Assembly: GCA_037013495.1 (NCBI GenBank)
Contig: CM072801.1
Coordinates: 6,682,501-6,746,500, forward strand
Reading direction: 5' to 3'
Length of the DNA: 64,000 nt
From: Hippophae tibetana
Taxonomy: Eukaryota; Streptophyta; Magnoliopsida; Rosales; Elaeagnaceae
The notes beneath the pieces were generated by a model. The model had not been told where the DNA came from. It searched no databases and saw only the letters and a program-made list of their open reading frames with translations. How positions within the stretch are numbered: the first letter of the stretch is position 1; every line of letters starts with the position of its first letter. Of the stretch, positions 14,215 through 25,243 are shown in pieces. The position numbers were made by a program, and so were the translations under genes.

Positions 14215-14425
14215 TCTAATTCATGTTGAGTTGATTTTTATTAGCAATGAATAAACCTTTCTTAACTCTAAGAACCTCCGGTTAAAGGTGTCATTTTTGA
14301 TACAGCTGTAGCGGCCCAATTCACCTCTTACCCACAACCCAACCGGCATTTCCACAGCACAACCAGGCACCGGCTGCATATATATCACCATAGAGGTAGC
14401 CGGATTTATGTTCAAGGAGTTATAA
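14215..14425 (-). other. GC-richer island with a 64-codon open frame, unknown
   Basis: About 200 bp with clearly higher GC than the flanks. The minus strand is open for 64 codons (14,221-14,415) and reads PVPGCAVEMPVGLWVRGELG in its middle. I do not recognise the peptide. It could be a captured exon, a fragment of a mobile element, or an eroded gene piece. No neighbouring exon with splice signals was found. Confidence 0.3.
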
Positions 14426-15808
14426 TGTCTAAACTCAATAATAAAAAATAAATAACTTTGATATTACGTAAATATTATAAAAATTGATATTTTATTCATC
14501 AAATTAATATAAAATAATATTAAAAAAAATGAATCTATTTTAATTTACTTTTTGTTATATGTAAAAATATACGGATTGAATTTAGAAAGAGAGAGCCGCA
14601 GAGAATACGCGTTATGTTTTTTATTTTTGATTTTTCAATCCTTAACTTTTTTTTATAACACAATTTTAATATATATATTATTAATAAAAGAATTGGAGTT
14701 TATCTAATTAAAAGGTTATATAATTAAATTATTATTTTAAAATAATTACATGATTAATACAGCCAAAAATTCATCGTGCTCTGTGAGACCAGAACCTCTA
14801 TTACTTTTATGATTGTATCGAAGCACTTTTCGAATAATTATCAAATAGTATTTAACAAAAACCAGATATATTAATATATCTTTGTCAGTCCGATTAATAA
14901 ATTTCTTGATTGATGGATCAATCAATTGATGTTCTTTTCACACATGCCTCATTATAAAATTGAAAGATTCAGTTCTATGAACTGAAAAACTTAAAAGAAT
15001 TGTTTGTTAGTGCTTTTGCTTTTAGTTTTTTTGATTTTTTAATGAGTTTTTGATTATGTTTAGTAAATTTTTTTATTTTTATTTTTTAGAAAATCACTCA
15101 TAAAATATCAAGAAATTCATAAATCTTAAAAAACAATATTTTTGAATTAGATTTTTAATTTTCATCAAACATTTTTTTAGAATAAAACAAATTTTATTAT
15201 TTTTATAATTATAAATATTTGAAGAAAATGATTAAAAACATAAATAATTAAAATAATAATAAAATAATCTTTATTTTTTAAGTTTTCATAAAAAATAAAA
15301 AATAAAAACATAAAGCATTGTCAAATAATTTGTATGTATTTTTATTTTATTTTTTCTTCAAAATCACTAAATAAAAATTATTACCAAAAATATTGATAAT
15401 TATTTTTTAAAAAAGAATAGGATGAAATGATAGATTATTATTTATGTTGTAATATATAATGATACATGCATTAATTTTCAAAAATATTTCTTTAAATATA
15501 ATTTCATTTAATGTTTTCATCAATATGTATTCAATATCTATTCATATATGTTAAAAGAATTTAAGATTACATCACAAATTTATGATAAATATTTTATTAT
15601 TTATTGGTTATCTAATCAAATTTAATTACGTCATTTAAACAATATCATAAATTTGAAAAATTTAATGACTTATTTGATATTCATTTCAATTCTTAATTTT
15701 AAAATTTTTAAAATTATATGTATTTAATATCTTATTTTAAATTTATTAACATTAAATATTAATAACACAATCATATTTAATGTGATTCATTTAGTTATCT
15801 AGTAATAC

Positions 15809-15872
15809 AACTTATCACTTTTTTGTTTTAAATCACAGCTAATAAGACTTATCACTTTTTTGTTTTAAATCA
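15809..15872. repeat. Short tandem duplication
   Basis: The 26-bp unit ACTTATCACTTTTTTGTTTT plus AAATCA occurs twice with about 12 bp between copies. Confidence 0.7.
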
Positions 15873-17747
15873 TATGTTTGTATCATACTAAAGTATTATT
15901 TGATTTAAAAAGAAAAATCATACTTAATATATTCAAAATGATTAAAGAGTAAAAATTTGATTAAAATTGATCGAAAATAAATTTGAAATTAAATTTTAAA
16001 AGTTTAAAAACTTAGAAACTGAGAATTTAAAGTTAATAACTTTTTATTTCAAGCAAACAATATCTAATTTTTATTTTTTAAAATGAATTTTAAAATTAAA
16101 ACTAGAAATTTATTATCAATTTTTTTATTTTTTCTAAAAATTTTGAAATAAAAAATTCAATTCTAAAACTAAGAAATTGAAAATTAAATATTAAATGTTT
16201 ATCAAACATGATTTAAATTTATCAAATTTTAATATAAATGAAGAAAATATAAAAAAAAATACAAAAAAAATTACATAAAATAATATCGTAAAATATATAA
16301 CAATAAAAATAGTAATTAATAAAATTCAAGGGAATGAAATTAGAAGAAAAAAGTTTTAAAATATGATATTTGTGTTAGTTTTTCAAAATAATACTACACT
16401 TATAAAAAGATATTATCCTATTCGTATAGTACTCAAAGAAGGGAAAAAAATCCAGGGAAAACTACATAATCAATGACCATGTCAGCGTAACGACAAGTAA
16501 ACAAGAAAAGAAAACTTAGAGACAACTCGAGTACTGTGGGGCCTAATATGCCAAAAGACGACCAATAAAAAAAAGCCTATATTTTATATAATTTCTACGT
16601 CAAGCACTTGGGTGTAAATATCTAATAATAAAAATTAATGAATAATTTTTAAAAAATTATTATTTTTTATTATTAAAAAAAGTAATATAAAAAAATTAAG
16701 TAAATTATTTATGTGATAATTAATAAAAAAAACTTGATATAATTAATATCAAAGATAAAATAATATAAAATAAACTGAAATAATATTTAAAAAAAAAACA
16801 AACGAGGTATCTATCTTAAATAAGAAAAGTCAAACAAATACCCTTCTTGACTTTTTAAAAATATTTTCTTTAAAAAATAAAACTGTTTCAGAAAGGAGCC
16901 AATAACTTGTCGACAGCTAAAAATCATTTTGTTCCTACTCAAGATTAAAGTCTTAATATATGATATATTTTTATTAAAATGTTAAATTAAAGTTAAACGT
17001 TGGTCTAAAATTAATAAATGGCCGGATTATTAGACAAAACATGTGCCTAACATTTAAAAAGAACGGCTGCGACGGTGGTATTTTAATAAGGTTTGAGGGA
17101 ATCGGCGGACCCTACAAAGTCTAACAAAAATCAAAATAGATATTCTAAAAAAATCAATACTCAAAATTGTCATATTTCACAGCATAAGAATTAACAATAA
17201 TTAATGACGCCTAATATTCACTTTGTTTACACTTTTAGGTCTAAAGACTCAAGCCGGCCAAACCTGTGCTCTTTTTTTTTTTACTTGCTTTCATGTTTTT
17301 GCTAACACACTCTTGGGTGTATCACAAAAATGCATGTATTGTTGTATTTCATCTTCTTGTCGGTTAAATATAAGGATAGATAATTATATAGTTTTTAATA
17401 ATGAAGTATAACATTATTTGTTATAAAAATGTTATTTAACTTAAGATTCTTACAAAATGGTGCTAAACTTGTTATATTGATACAGTTTTTACATTACAAA
17501 TATGATAAAGAATAACATTAAATTTAGGGAAGAGTGTTTGGTTTAGGTACTAGGAATTGTTTAGTAGCATTTGAAAATTATAAAATGGGTGGAATTGATC
17601 TACGTGATGAATATTTTATTTATAATTTTATCAAATTATAAATATGTAATCGAGATATATAATTGTATATAAATAATAAAATACGAAAATTAAAAATAAC
17701 ATACGAGATTTTTAGATAAAAATAACTTAAATCACAACCATAACCGA

Positions 17748-17893
17748 AGAGTAAAACCACGTATTCATTGAACTACCTAATTCATCTACTATAAAAATTT
17801 AATGTTCAAGTATAATTAAACTCGAGTAAAATCACGTATCCATTAGACTACTTAATTTATCTATTATAAAAATTTAATTTTTAAGTATAATTC
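17748..17893. repeat. Two-copy tandem duplication, about 75-bp unit
   Basis: Two adjacent diverged copies share GTAAAAYCACGTATYCATT, ACTAYTATAAAAATTTAAT-type and AAGTATAATTMAACTC blocks. Function unknown; probably replication slippage. Confidence 0.65.
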
Positions 17894-20091
17894 AACTCAA
17901 TTTTATACTACTTTCATAGGATAATTATCAATGTACTTTACTTATAAACTTATTCTCTATTTTCAAAGCATCTATGATTAGTATAAGCTAATTCTAACCA
18001 TCATTTTGATTAATTACTCACAAATTAGATACGTTAATGGATCAACCTAAAACATGGTTACCATAAAAAAAACACAAAAAAATTTCATATATATTATACA
18101 TAGATTTCAATAAGAAACAAATTTCAACTCTAATTCAAAATATACATCAATAAATGTGAAACAAATTTTTTTAGAATAAATAATATAATAGTAATCTAGG
18201 TAGTGATTTGAGTATCAAATAGTAATTAAGTATCTAAATTTAAACTAAATATGATCAAAATAATTACATAATGATAAAGTACAGAGAAGATAATGATGAT
18301 TCTTAAAAATTATATATATTTCGTGTGTTTTTAAAGTGAGTCAACGCCTACATATATATAGATTTTTGATACCCTAAACATATATCTCGATAAAAAAGAT
18401 TAAAATATCTTATGAGGTTTAAAAACACTTAATTAAAATAAAGCTATTATGTAATTTTACACCATGGTCAATTTAAAAAAGGATTTTTAAATTATTTTAA
18501 TTGTTTGCTCAATTAAGTCCTTAGTTGAGTCTCTTAATTGATTGATGCAGATACATTAATAAATTTAACACGAAAGTACTCGATTGAAGTCGATCGAAGG
18601 CTGATCGATCGAGTAAATATAGAAACAATTCAAGAAGGACTAATAAGAGTCGATTAAAGCTCGATCGATTAACTAACACAACTTTTAACATAAAAAGTAA
18701 TTCTAAATATTGTGAACATGTGATAGTGAATGCATGAGTGCAACACTATGTATTATAGTTATGAAGGATATACTTGAAATACGACTATTCAAAATTCGAG
18801 TATTTATTTAACTTAACTTGATTGACTTAATAGAAGCCTAAAATCTAGTTTACAAATAAAGGTTTTATCCACAAAAATCATTGACACTCATAATTCCTTA
18901 CATCATTGTTTAAAAATTGTTTTTTTAATTCCATTTAGTGTTTTTGAAAAAAAAATGTACAAGTAATGATAAAATTAATTTTTCATCTAATTTTTCGTTA
19001 AACATAACGAAATATCATATAAAATATATGCATATTTGTATTTTTTTTATAGACATATATCTAATGAAGTAAATTTTAATTAAAAAATTACTTAAATTTT
19101 TTATCAAATCCTTTCAATCAATTTAAATAAAAAATTTATTATCTAATATATAACTTTAGATATTATCTATAATAAAAATTTTGTTTAAGTTTTATTCAAT
19201 TTTTGTTTAAATTTGAAAGAATTTTTTTCTTAAAAAGTAAGTGTAATTTTTAATTAAATATAAATATTTTTACGTATATATACTTATCGAAAAATATAAA
19301 TATACATGTGATATATTTATTATTCAAGTATATTTAACAAAAAAAAAATTGAATAACAAGTTAATTTTAACATTGTCTATCACATTATTTACAAATAAAA
19401 AGCCTTAAAAATATATCTTACTAAATAGTTAATTAGATATCTGCATCACTCTACTTTTAAGTTTAAGAAATATGACTATAAAAATCATATATTTATTCTA
19501 AAAATAACACTTAATTCATGTGATTTTTTTTAACGGATTAGTTATATTGTTACGAAAAAAGTGATAATACAATAATAAATAACTATTTTTTATATTTTAA
19601 TTTTTTTTTAATTTTTTTTTAATTTTTTTAATTATAGTTTATTTAAATTATAAGATTTTGAATCTAAAATAATTAAAAAATAAAATAAAATTTTTACTTT
19701 TATTCGCATGTATTCATTTTTCATAACAAATTAAATTATTATAACAAATATGTTTAAAATTTAAGTATTATTTTATAAATATTTTTCTCTTAAATCGAGG
19801 GCTCGCTTGTTTTACAGGTGTGTTATATATATATATATATATAATTTTCTTTTACATTCAACTTTGTTTCGGTATATATCAACGATTGTCTGATGTATGG
19901 TATATATTTATCCATCAAAGAAAAAGTTTTTATTGAGGATGGGCTCACACTTTTCTTCTCCCTCATAAATCATAATAATAATGAATGAGAGTTATTAATT
20001 TTTGTCTCTTTTCTTCACTGTAAGCTTCTTTGTTTCTTTCTTTTCTTTTTCTTTGGTTCTTGATTTCAATTGATGAGATTTTGAAATTGTG

Positions 20092-20148
20092 ATGGGCATG
20101 TGCAAGTCTAAAGTCAGTGTTGTGAAAAATCCCAATAAATCATTGTGA
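20092..20148 (+). other. Possible orphan first exon with an N-myristoylation-like start
   Basis: An ATG follows a pyrimidine-rich leader (about 20,005-20,065) that looks like a plant 5' UTR, and opens an 18-codon frame MGMCKSKVSVVKNPNKSL before a stop. Gly2 with Ser6 fits the MGxxxS N-myristoylation pattern, and Cys4 could be palmitoylated. Nothing downstream continues it. It may be the remnant of a gene start, a sORF, or chance. Low confidence. Confidence 0.2.
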
Positions 20149-20622
20149 TGATATAATATATATTTTATCATTATATCTATTAAGTATCACATTACATACA
20201 ATCCTCTATCTCACCTATAACTTACAAGTTAGTTTTTGAATTTAAAGTTAATCCTGAATTTCTAAATATATAATAATTATAATTTTTTATTAGATACAAT
20301 TTTATAAATTCGATTATAATTATCAATAATAATATACCATATAATTTAATTTATGATAAATATATTTTTTAATATATAATTTTATAAAAAAAACCACCAA
20401 AATCTATTTTTTTATTAAATAAAAACATATTATATATATATATATAAATTTAGATATATAGTGGAGATAAAGAGTCATAATATATTTGGAACAAGGCATA
20501 ACTGGGTGTTATACGATAAAATATTGCAATCATTTATTAATTTCATCTTGTTGCTATCTGCTCAATGCTTACTCGTCTATTCAGTTATTTGTTTTCCGAC
20601 CTACATGCTTCAACGTACTGCA

Positions 20623-20719
20623 TTTTCAACTTGTACATTTATTATACGTTAATTGGAGTCAAAATATGTATGAATATTACTAATTTTCAACTTGTGCATT
20701 TATTATATACGTTAATTGA
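20623..20719. repeat. Direct repeat of a 33-bp unit
   Basis: TTTTCAACTTGTACATTTAT plus the following bases to GTTAATTG occurs at 20,623-20,655 and again, with small changes, at 20,684-20,719. The open frames here (20,461-20,683) have no recognisable content. Confidence 0.65.
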
Positions 20720-21040
20720 TGGTACGTTTCATTGATATATAAATTAGGAATTTAATTTATTAATTATTGAGAAAAGAAAAGTACTAATATTACTTCAATC
20801 AGTTTCCTCAACATATATAACATATATGTCTACTGGCAATAACCATGTTCCTAATAAATACTCTAAAATAAATTATTTTTATTATTTAATGATAATTAAA
20901 TATTTATTTTAAATTTATATAATTAATTATATAAAATAAAAATATTCTACTGAATTTTGAAATAAAAAATATATGTTTTTTACTTTATAAAAATAAAATT
21001 CTATCAATAAAGAGTATTATGTTATGTAATTAAACTAATA

Positions 21041-21042
<2 letters not shown>

Positions 21043-21092
<50 letters not shown>
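21043..21092. repeat. (ATT)n microsatellite
   Basis: Uninterrupted ATT/TTA triplets for about 50 bp. Confidence 0.95.
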
Positions 21093-21094
<2 letters not shown>

Positions 21095-21435
21095 TTAATA
21101 AATATAATTTTCTTAAAATAATAGTGATATTAGTTAAGTTTATTAATATTAATTTAGCAATAATGTTTAAGTTTAGTATTTCATAAACTTATAAGAAATA
21201 ATATTTATTTATTTTTATTGAATATGTGTCACAAAAGTATTTTTGTAGTGATATATTCTAAATTTTGGTAATTACTTATTCAATTTTCATTGTAACCAAC
21301 GGTTTAAAGTATTGTGTCATAATTCTATCTAACATAGTGGTAATATTTTTATACATTCTTATTTAGTTCAAAACCTCAATCTCCAACTATTACTTAATTA
21401 ATACATAAATTTAAATTACGTTTTTATACTGTTTA

Positions 21436-21745
21436 TACCGCACCTAACTCATCGGAAGGTATAAGACATTTTGAGATATTCACGTGGGGTCTAAGGGTAA
21501 GACATTGATAGTCAAACTAATTCCTAACTAGATAGGACGACAACTTCCTAACATGTGTTTGTTTTGCTCTCCTTAACTCTCGAACCCATAACTTAGCCCT
21601 TAAGTACACATTGGGAAACAAGCTGGTACTATCTAGATTACTGTCTAGTTAGGAACTAACTTAAGCATCAACGTCTTACCTCTGGGCCCCACATGGATAT
21701 CTCAAAATGTCTTGTGCCCTCCGCTAAGCTAGGCACGGTACAAAC
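21436..21745. mobile_element. Foldback (inverted-repeat) unit of SINE-like sequence
   Basis: The arms at about 21,436-21,533 and 21,630-21,745 are imperfect reverse complements over about 100 bp (shared blocks AAGACATTTTGAGATAT, GTGGGGYC and AGTTCCTAACTAGA in one orientation). The loop on the minus strand reads GGTACCAGCTT, GTACTTAAGGGCTAAG, then GGGTTCGAGAGTT. This is the same order as the units at 30,170-30,665. GGTTCGAGA resembles a pol III B box, as in tRNA-derived SINEs. A further partial copy (GGGTTCAAGACCTAGGG) lies at about 21,790-21,960. Confidence 0.5.
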
Positions 21746-21769
21746 ATAAAAAATCGCCATTTTTGTTAA

Positions 21770-21960
21770 AGATATCTAATAAGATCTTAAGGGTAAAAAT
21801 CAGGGTTCAAGACCTAGGGAGAAAGAAAGAAACACGTGTCAGGCTATGACCACCCCACTGTGAACATAGATCGGTGTAGAGCATCAATGTCAGGCCTCAC
21901 TTAAATATCTCGAGATCGGAGAACTCTAGTTCAAACACACCAATCTTCTTTTTTTAAAAA
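21770..21960 (+). repeat. Partial SINE-like copy
   Basis: Contains GGGTTCAAGACCTAGGGAG and a following A-rich segment, then GTCAGGCCTCACTTAAATATC, all related to the neighbouring foldback. The ends are unclear. Confidence 0.3.
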
Positions 21961-23040
21961 AATTGTAAATTTTTTTTGCTTCTTATATAATGAAGAGTAT
22001 CCTAGATTATTTATTTTATTTAGTTTGATTATGTAAAAATATATTATAATATGCGTAAAATCATACTAGATTTACATCTAAGGGTAATTTTAGGCATGTT
22101 TGTTTTATTTTTAGATCTTATATTTTTCTTTTATATATTTATACACTTCAATATAAGATCTCAATATATCAATTATCATATTAGATTAAAGATATGTCTT
22201 CTTATAAATAAATATAGTTATATTATTTAGAGGAATGAAAAATTCAAAGAAAAATGAATTTTATTGATGCTTATAATAATTTAATATATTCTTATTTTAT
22301 TAATTTAATTTTTATTTTATTTTTTGTTTAAAAATTATTATTTGATTAAAAAATTATTTCATTTCAAAATAAAGTGAGCATGAAGAAATCTAATTTTTCC
22401 TTATCAACAAAATTTTAATTATGGCCTTAAAAAATTATATATAGTAGTTATTTTTATATTGTTATGAATATATATATATATATAATAATCGAAGAATCAA
22501 TTTCTTACAACGTTGAGGGAAATTAATAACTACTCATTCTAGCGAAAACATAACATAATTAATATATATATATATATATATATATTGTACAGATAAGTGG
22601 ATAACCATCTTAGTTAAAAAAAGTTGGAGTTGTAGAAGTTATTTAGTAGTTGAAAATAGATATTTTAATCATTTTATTTGTAAAATAACTATTTATTATT
22701 TTTATAAATATCAATCAATTTAATCATTTTTTAATAGTAAATAATATTTTATTAATAAAAAAATATTACATAATAATAAAATAAAATAATCATTTTATTT
22801 TAAAATTTTAAAATTGAATTTGAATAGTATAATATATTTTTTATTTTTTTTAGTCAAATATATTTGTAAATTTTATATTTTATGTGAATTTTATGTATTT
22901 TTTGGGAACATTTATGTATTGCATTATAAAATATAAAATTTACAAAAAAAGTTGATGAAAAATATATTAAAAAATATAATAATGTTAAAATAAAATGACA
23001 ATTTTTTTCTTTAATTTCTTTTATTATTATTATATCATAG

Positions 23041-23124
23041 TTTTTTATTAATAAATAATATTTTATTATTTAAAAATATGAGTTTTTTATTAATAAATAA
23101 TATTTTATTATTTAAAAATATGAC
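23041..23124. repeat. 42-bp tandem duplication
   Basis: A unit containing TTATTAATAAATAATATTTT and TTTAAAAATATGA occurs twice head to tail with almost no difference, suggesting a recent slippage event. Confidence 0.8.
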
Positions 23125-23459
23125 TTAAATATGATCACGAAACTAAAGTGATTAAAATATCACAGACAAAAAAAAGACTCATAGGACACTTGATAAAAAA
23201 AATTACCACCTACAATCATTCAATAAAATTAAAAAAAAACAAAGATTAGCTGTTTAATTTATTCTAAAGAGTAATGGAAATTTTAATGAATGTATATTCA
23301 AGATAAATCATTTTCATTTATGATCAAGCAAACAAATATTAATTCTTGTGTTTATTTAATTTGTATTGTTTGCTACATAAAAAGATTATTTTTTTCCCCT
23401 TCCCTTTTGCTAGTTAAACTAATTGATGAAGAGTTGCTTGGGAGAAGTTGCAAGTTTCA

Positions 23460-23492
<33 letters not shown>

Positions 23493-24581
23493 CCTTCAGG
23501 GTTTCTAAATGATTTATTAATAAATCGTAAAAGTTAAGCTAATAATTACATTTGTTTTACTTGTTGTTATGCAATATTTAAAAGGTACTCCAAAGTTCAG
23601 ATAACAAATGATTATAATTATGAAATATTGTAATTCTTTTTGAAGCAATGCTTTTTCATAATGGAATATTGGTCCCCCATCTTCTTCTTCCTAGTTCCTA
23701 CCGTGTAAATAGAATTTGGTTCTATTTTCCTTTCTAGCTTGTTTTCATATATTTAAGTACATATATAAATCAAGAACCACTAACAATGTGGATACAGAAT
23801 AATATAATAGATTTAAATATTATTACTAAAAAGAAAAGAAAAAAAATTGATTCTGATTTATTGCTTATGGTATCACACATTTAGAAAACCGAACTGATTC
23901 ACGTACAAAGTTATAGTAAAATAAAAATAAAAATATAGTTATCTACTCGTGGTGTCAATTATGTCTAGTTTATGTTATGTTTGTGTTTCGAGTTTATATT
24001 AAAAATTATTAAAAAAATTAACTACAAATATTTACTATATGCAACATACATGTTAAATATTTAAAATTTAATTAAGATTCTAACTCAATACTTTCAACTC
24101 TAATAATATGTTAAAAATTATCGAAAAAACCAATATCTTATAAATTTAAGTTAGCGGGAGAGGTGTCCAATTGTTTTTATACATTCAATCGGTTAGTGTC
24201 GTTTCGTGTCTTCGTGTTTATTGGTAAATAAAAATTAAATAATTTTTTATCAATTAAATTATTTATAATAATAAAAAATAATATAACCTTTAAATATAAC
24301 AAAATCAAATTGGGATAAATTCTAATAATTCAATCATGTCATAATTGTGTTCAATATATGTGGTATCATTACTATCGCCCCTACTTCTAGTTTATCCATT
24401 ATCAAAGGGCATTGCAACATTATTTTTTTGCAAATTGTATTAATTGTCACGTAGATGATCATGTTTCATATATCATCTTTCTTTAACATGATATTATTTA
24501 ATTTCATCATTTGGAAAACAAAACGTAGAGTTTTTTTTTTAATTTCATTTATATTATCCAATATTTTTATAAAATTGAGTG

Positions 24582-24589
24582 ATCGATAT
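24582..24589. repeat. Left 8-bp target-site duplication of the hAT element
   Basis: ATCGATAT directly precedes the left terminal inverted repeat and is repeated exactly at 29,196-29,203. An 8-bp duplication is the hallmark of the hAT superfamily. Confidence 0.92.
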
Positions 24590-24615
24590 TAGGGGTGAGC
24601 ATCGGTTCGAAACCG

Positions 24616-24862
24616 CAAATTTTAGGTCAATCTGAATCCGATCCGATCCGAAGCAAATTATGAATTATTCAATCCGAATCTGATCCGTTGTACATGCCAA
24701 TCTGAACAAATTTGAAACCGCCAATTTTAAGTCAATCTGAATCCGATCCGATCCGAAAATTATTTAAACAAAAAATTATTCAATCCGAAACCAATCCGTT
24801 GTACATGCCAATCCGAACAAATCTGAATTTGCTAATTTTAAGTCAATCTGAATCCGATCCAA
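24616..24862. repeat. Left subterminal tandem repeats (about 105-bp period) of the hAT element
   Basis: About two and a third copies of a unit with AAGTCAATCTGAATCCGATC, AATTATTCAATCCGAA and CCGTTGTACATGCCAATC (starts near 24,619, 24,724 and 24,832). The CCGATCCGATCCG-type motifs recur on the opposite strand at the right end, consistent with binding sites for the transposase. Confidence 0.8.
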
Positions 24863-25243
24863 TTCGAAAATTATTAAATCCAAAATTTTAATTTAAATCT
24901 ATTAAAAAAATTACATAAATAAAAAAATTACATAAATAAAAAAATTATGAAATATCAATCCGATTGGAACCGCTATAAATGTCAATCCGAACAAATCCAA
25001 ATCTGATTTAATTTCAACATATAAAATGAAAAATTACATATAATAAAAAAATCTAAAATAAAAATATTTTTCATACAAATTAAAAAAGTAAGTGACAACG
25101 CGATTAAAAATAATTCAACAAAAATAATCAAAAAGAAAAAATTAAACATTAATTACATAATTTAACTCCAAAAAATTAAATAGCAATTACATAAATTAAC
25201 TTCACTCTACGAACATTAATAACAACAACTTTTTGATAATCAT

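Larger units (their letters stand above)
13511..20080. other. Long AT-rich spacer
   Basis: Apart from the GC-richer island at 14,215-14,425 and two small tandem duplications (15,809-15,872 and 17,748-17,893), I see no gene, RNA gene or well-bounded transposon here. It consists of poly-A/T tracts, ATTT-rich low-complexity sequence and TA runs. A cluster of CGATCGA-type motifs sits at about 18,575-18,670. Confidence 0.6.
21961..24589. other. AT-rich spacer
   Basis: No gene recognised. It contains TA microsatellites at about 22,561-22,584 and 23,460-23,485, and a perfect-looking tandem duplication of about 42 bp at 23,041-23,124. The open frame at 23,290-23,508 runs into the TA repeat and has no domain. 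Confidence 0.6.

Noticed and set aside
20461-20683. Two overlapping open frames of 63 and 65 codons
   Set aside because: AT-rich, hydrophobic, overlapping a direct repeat, no recognisable family.
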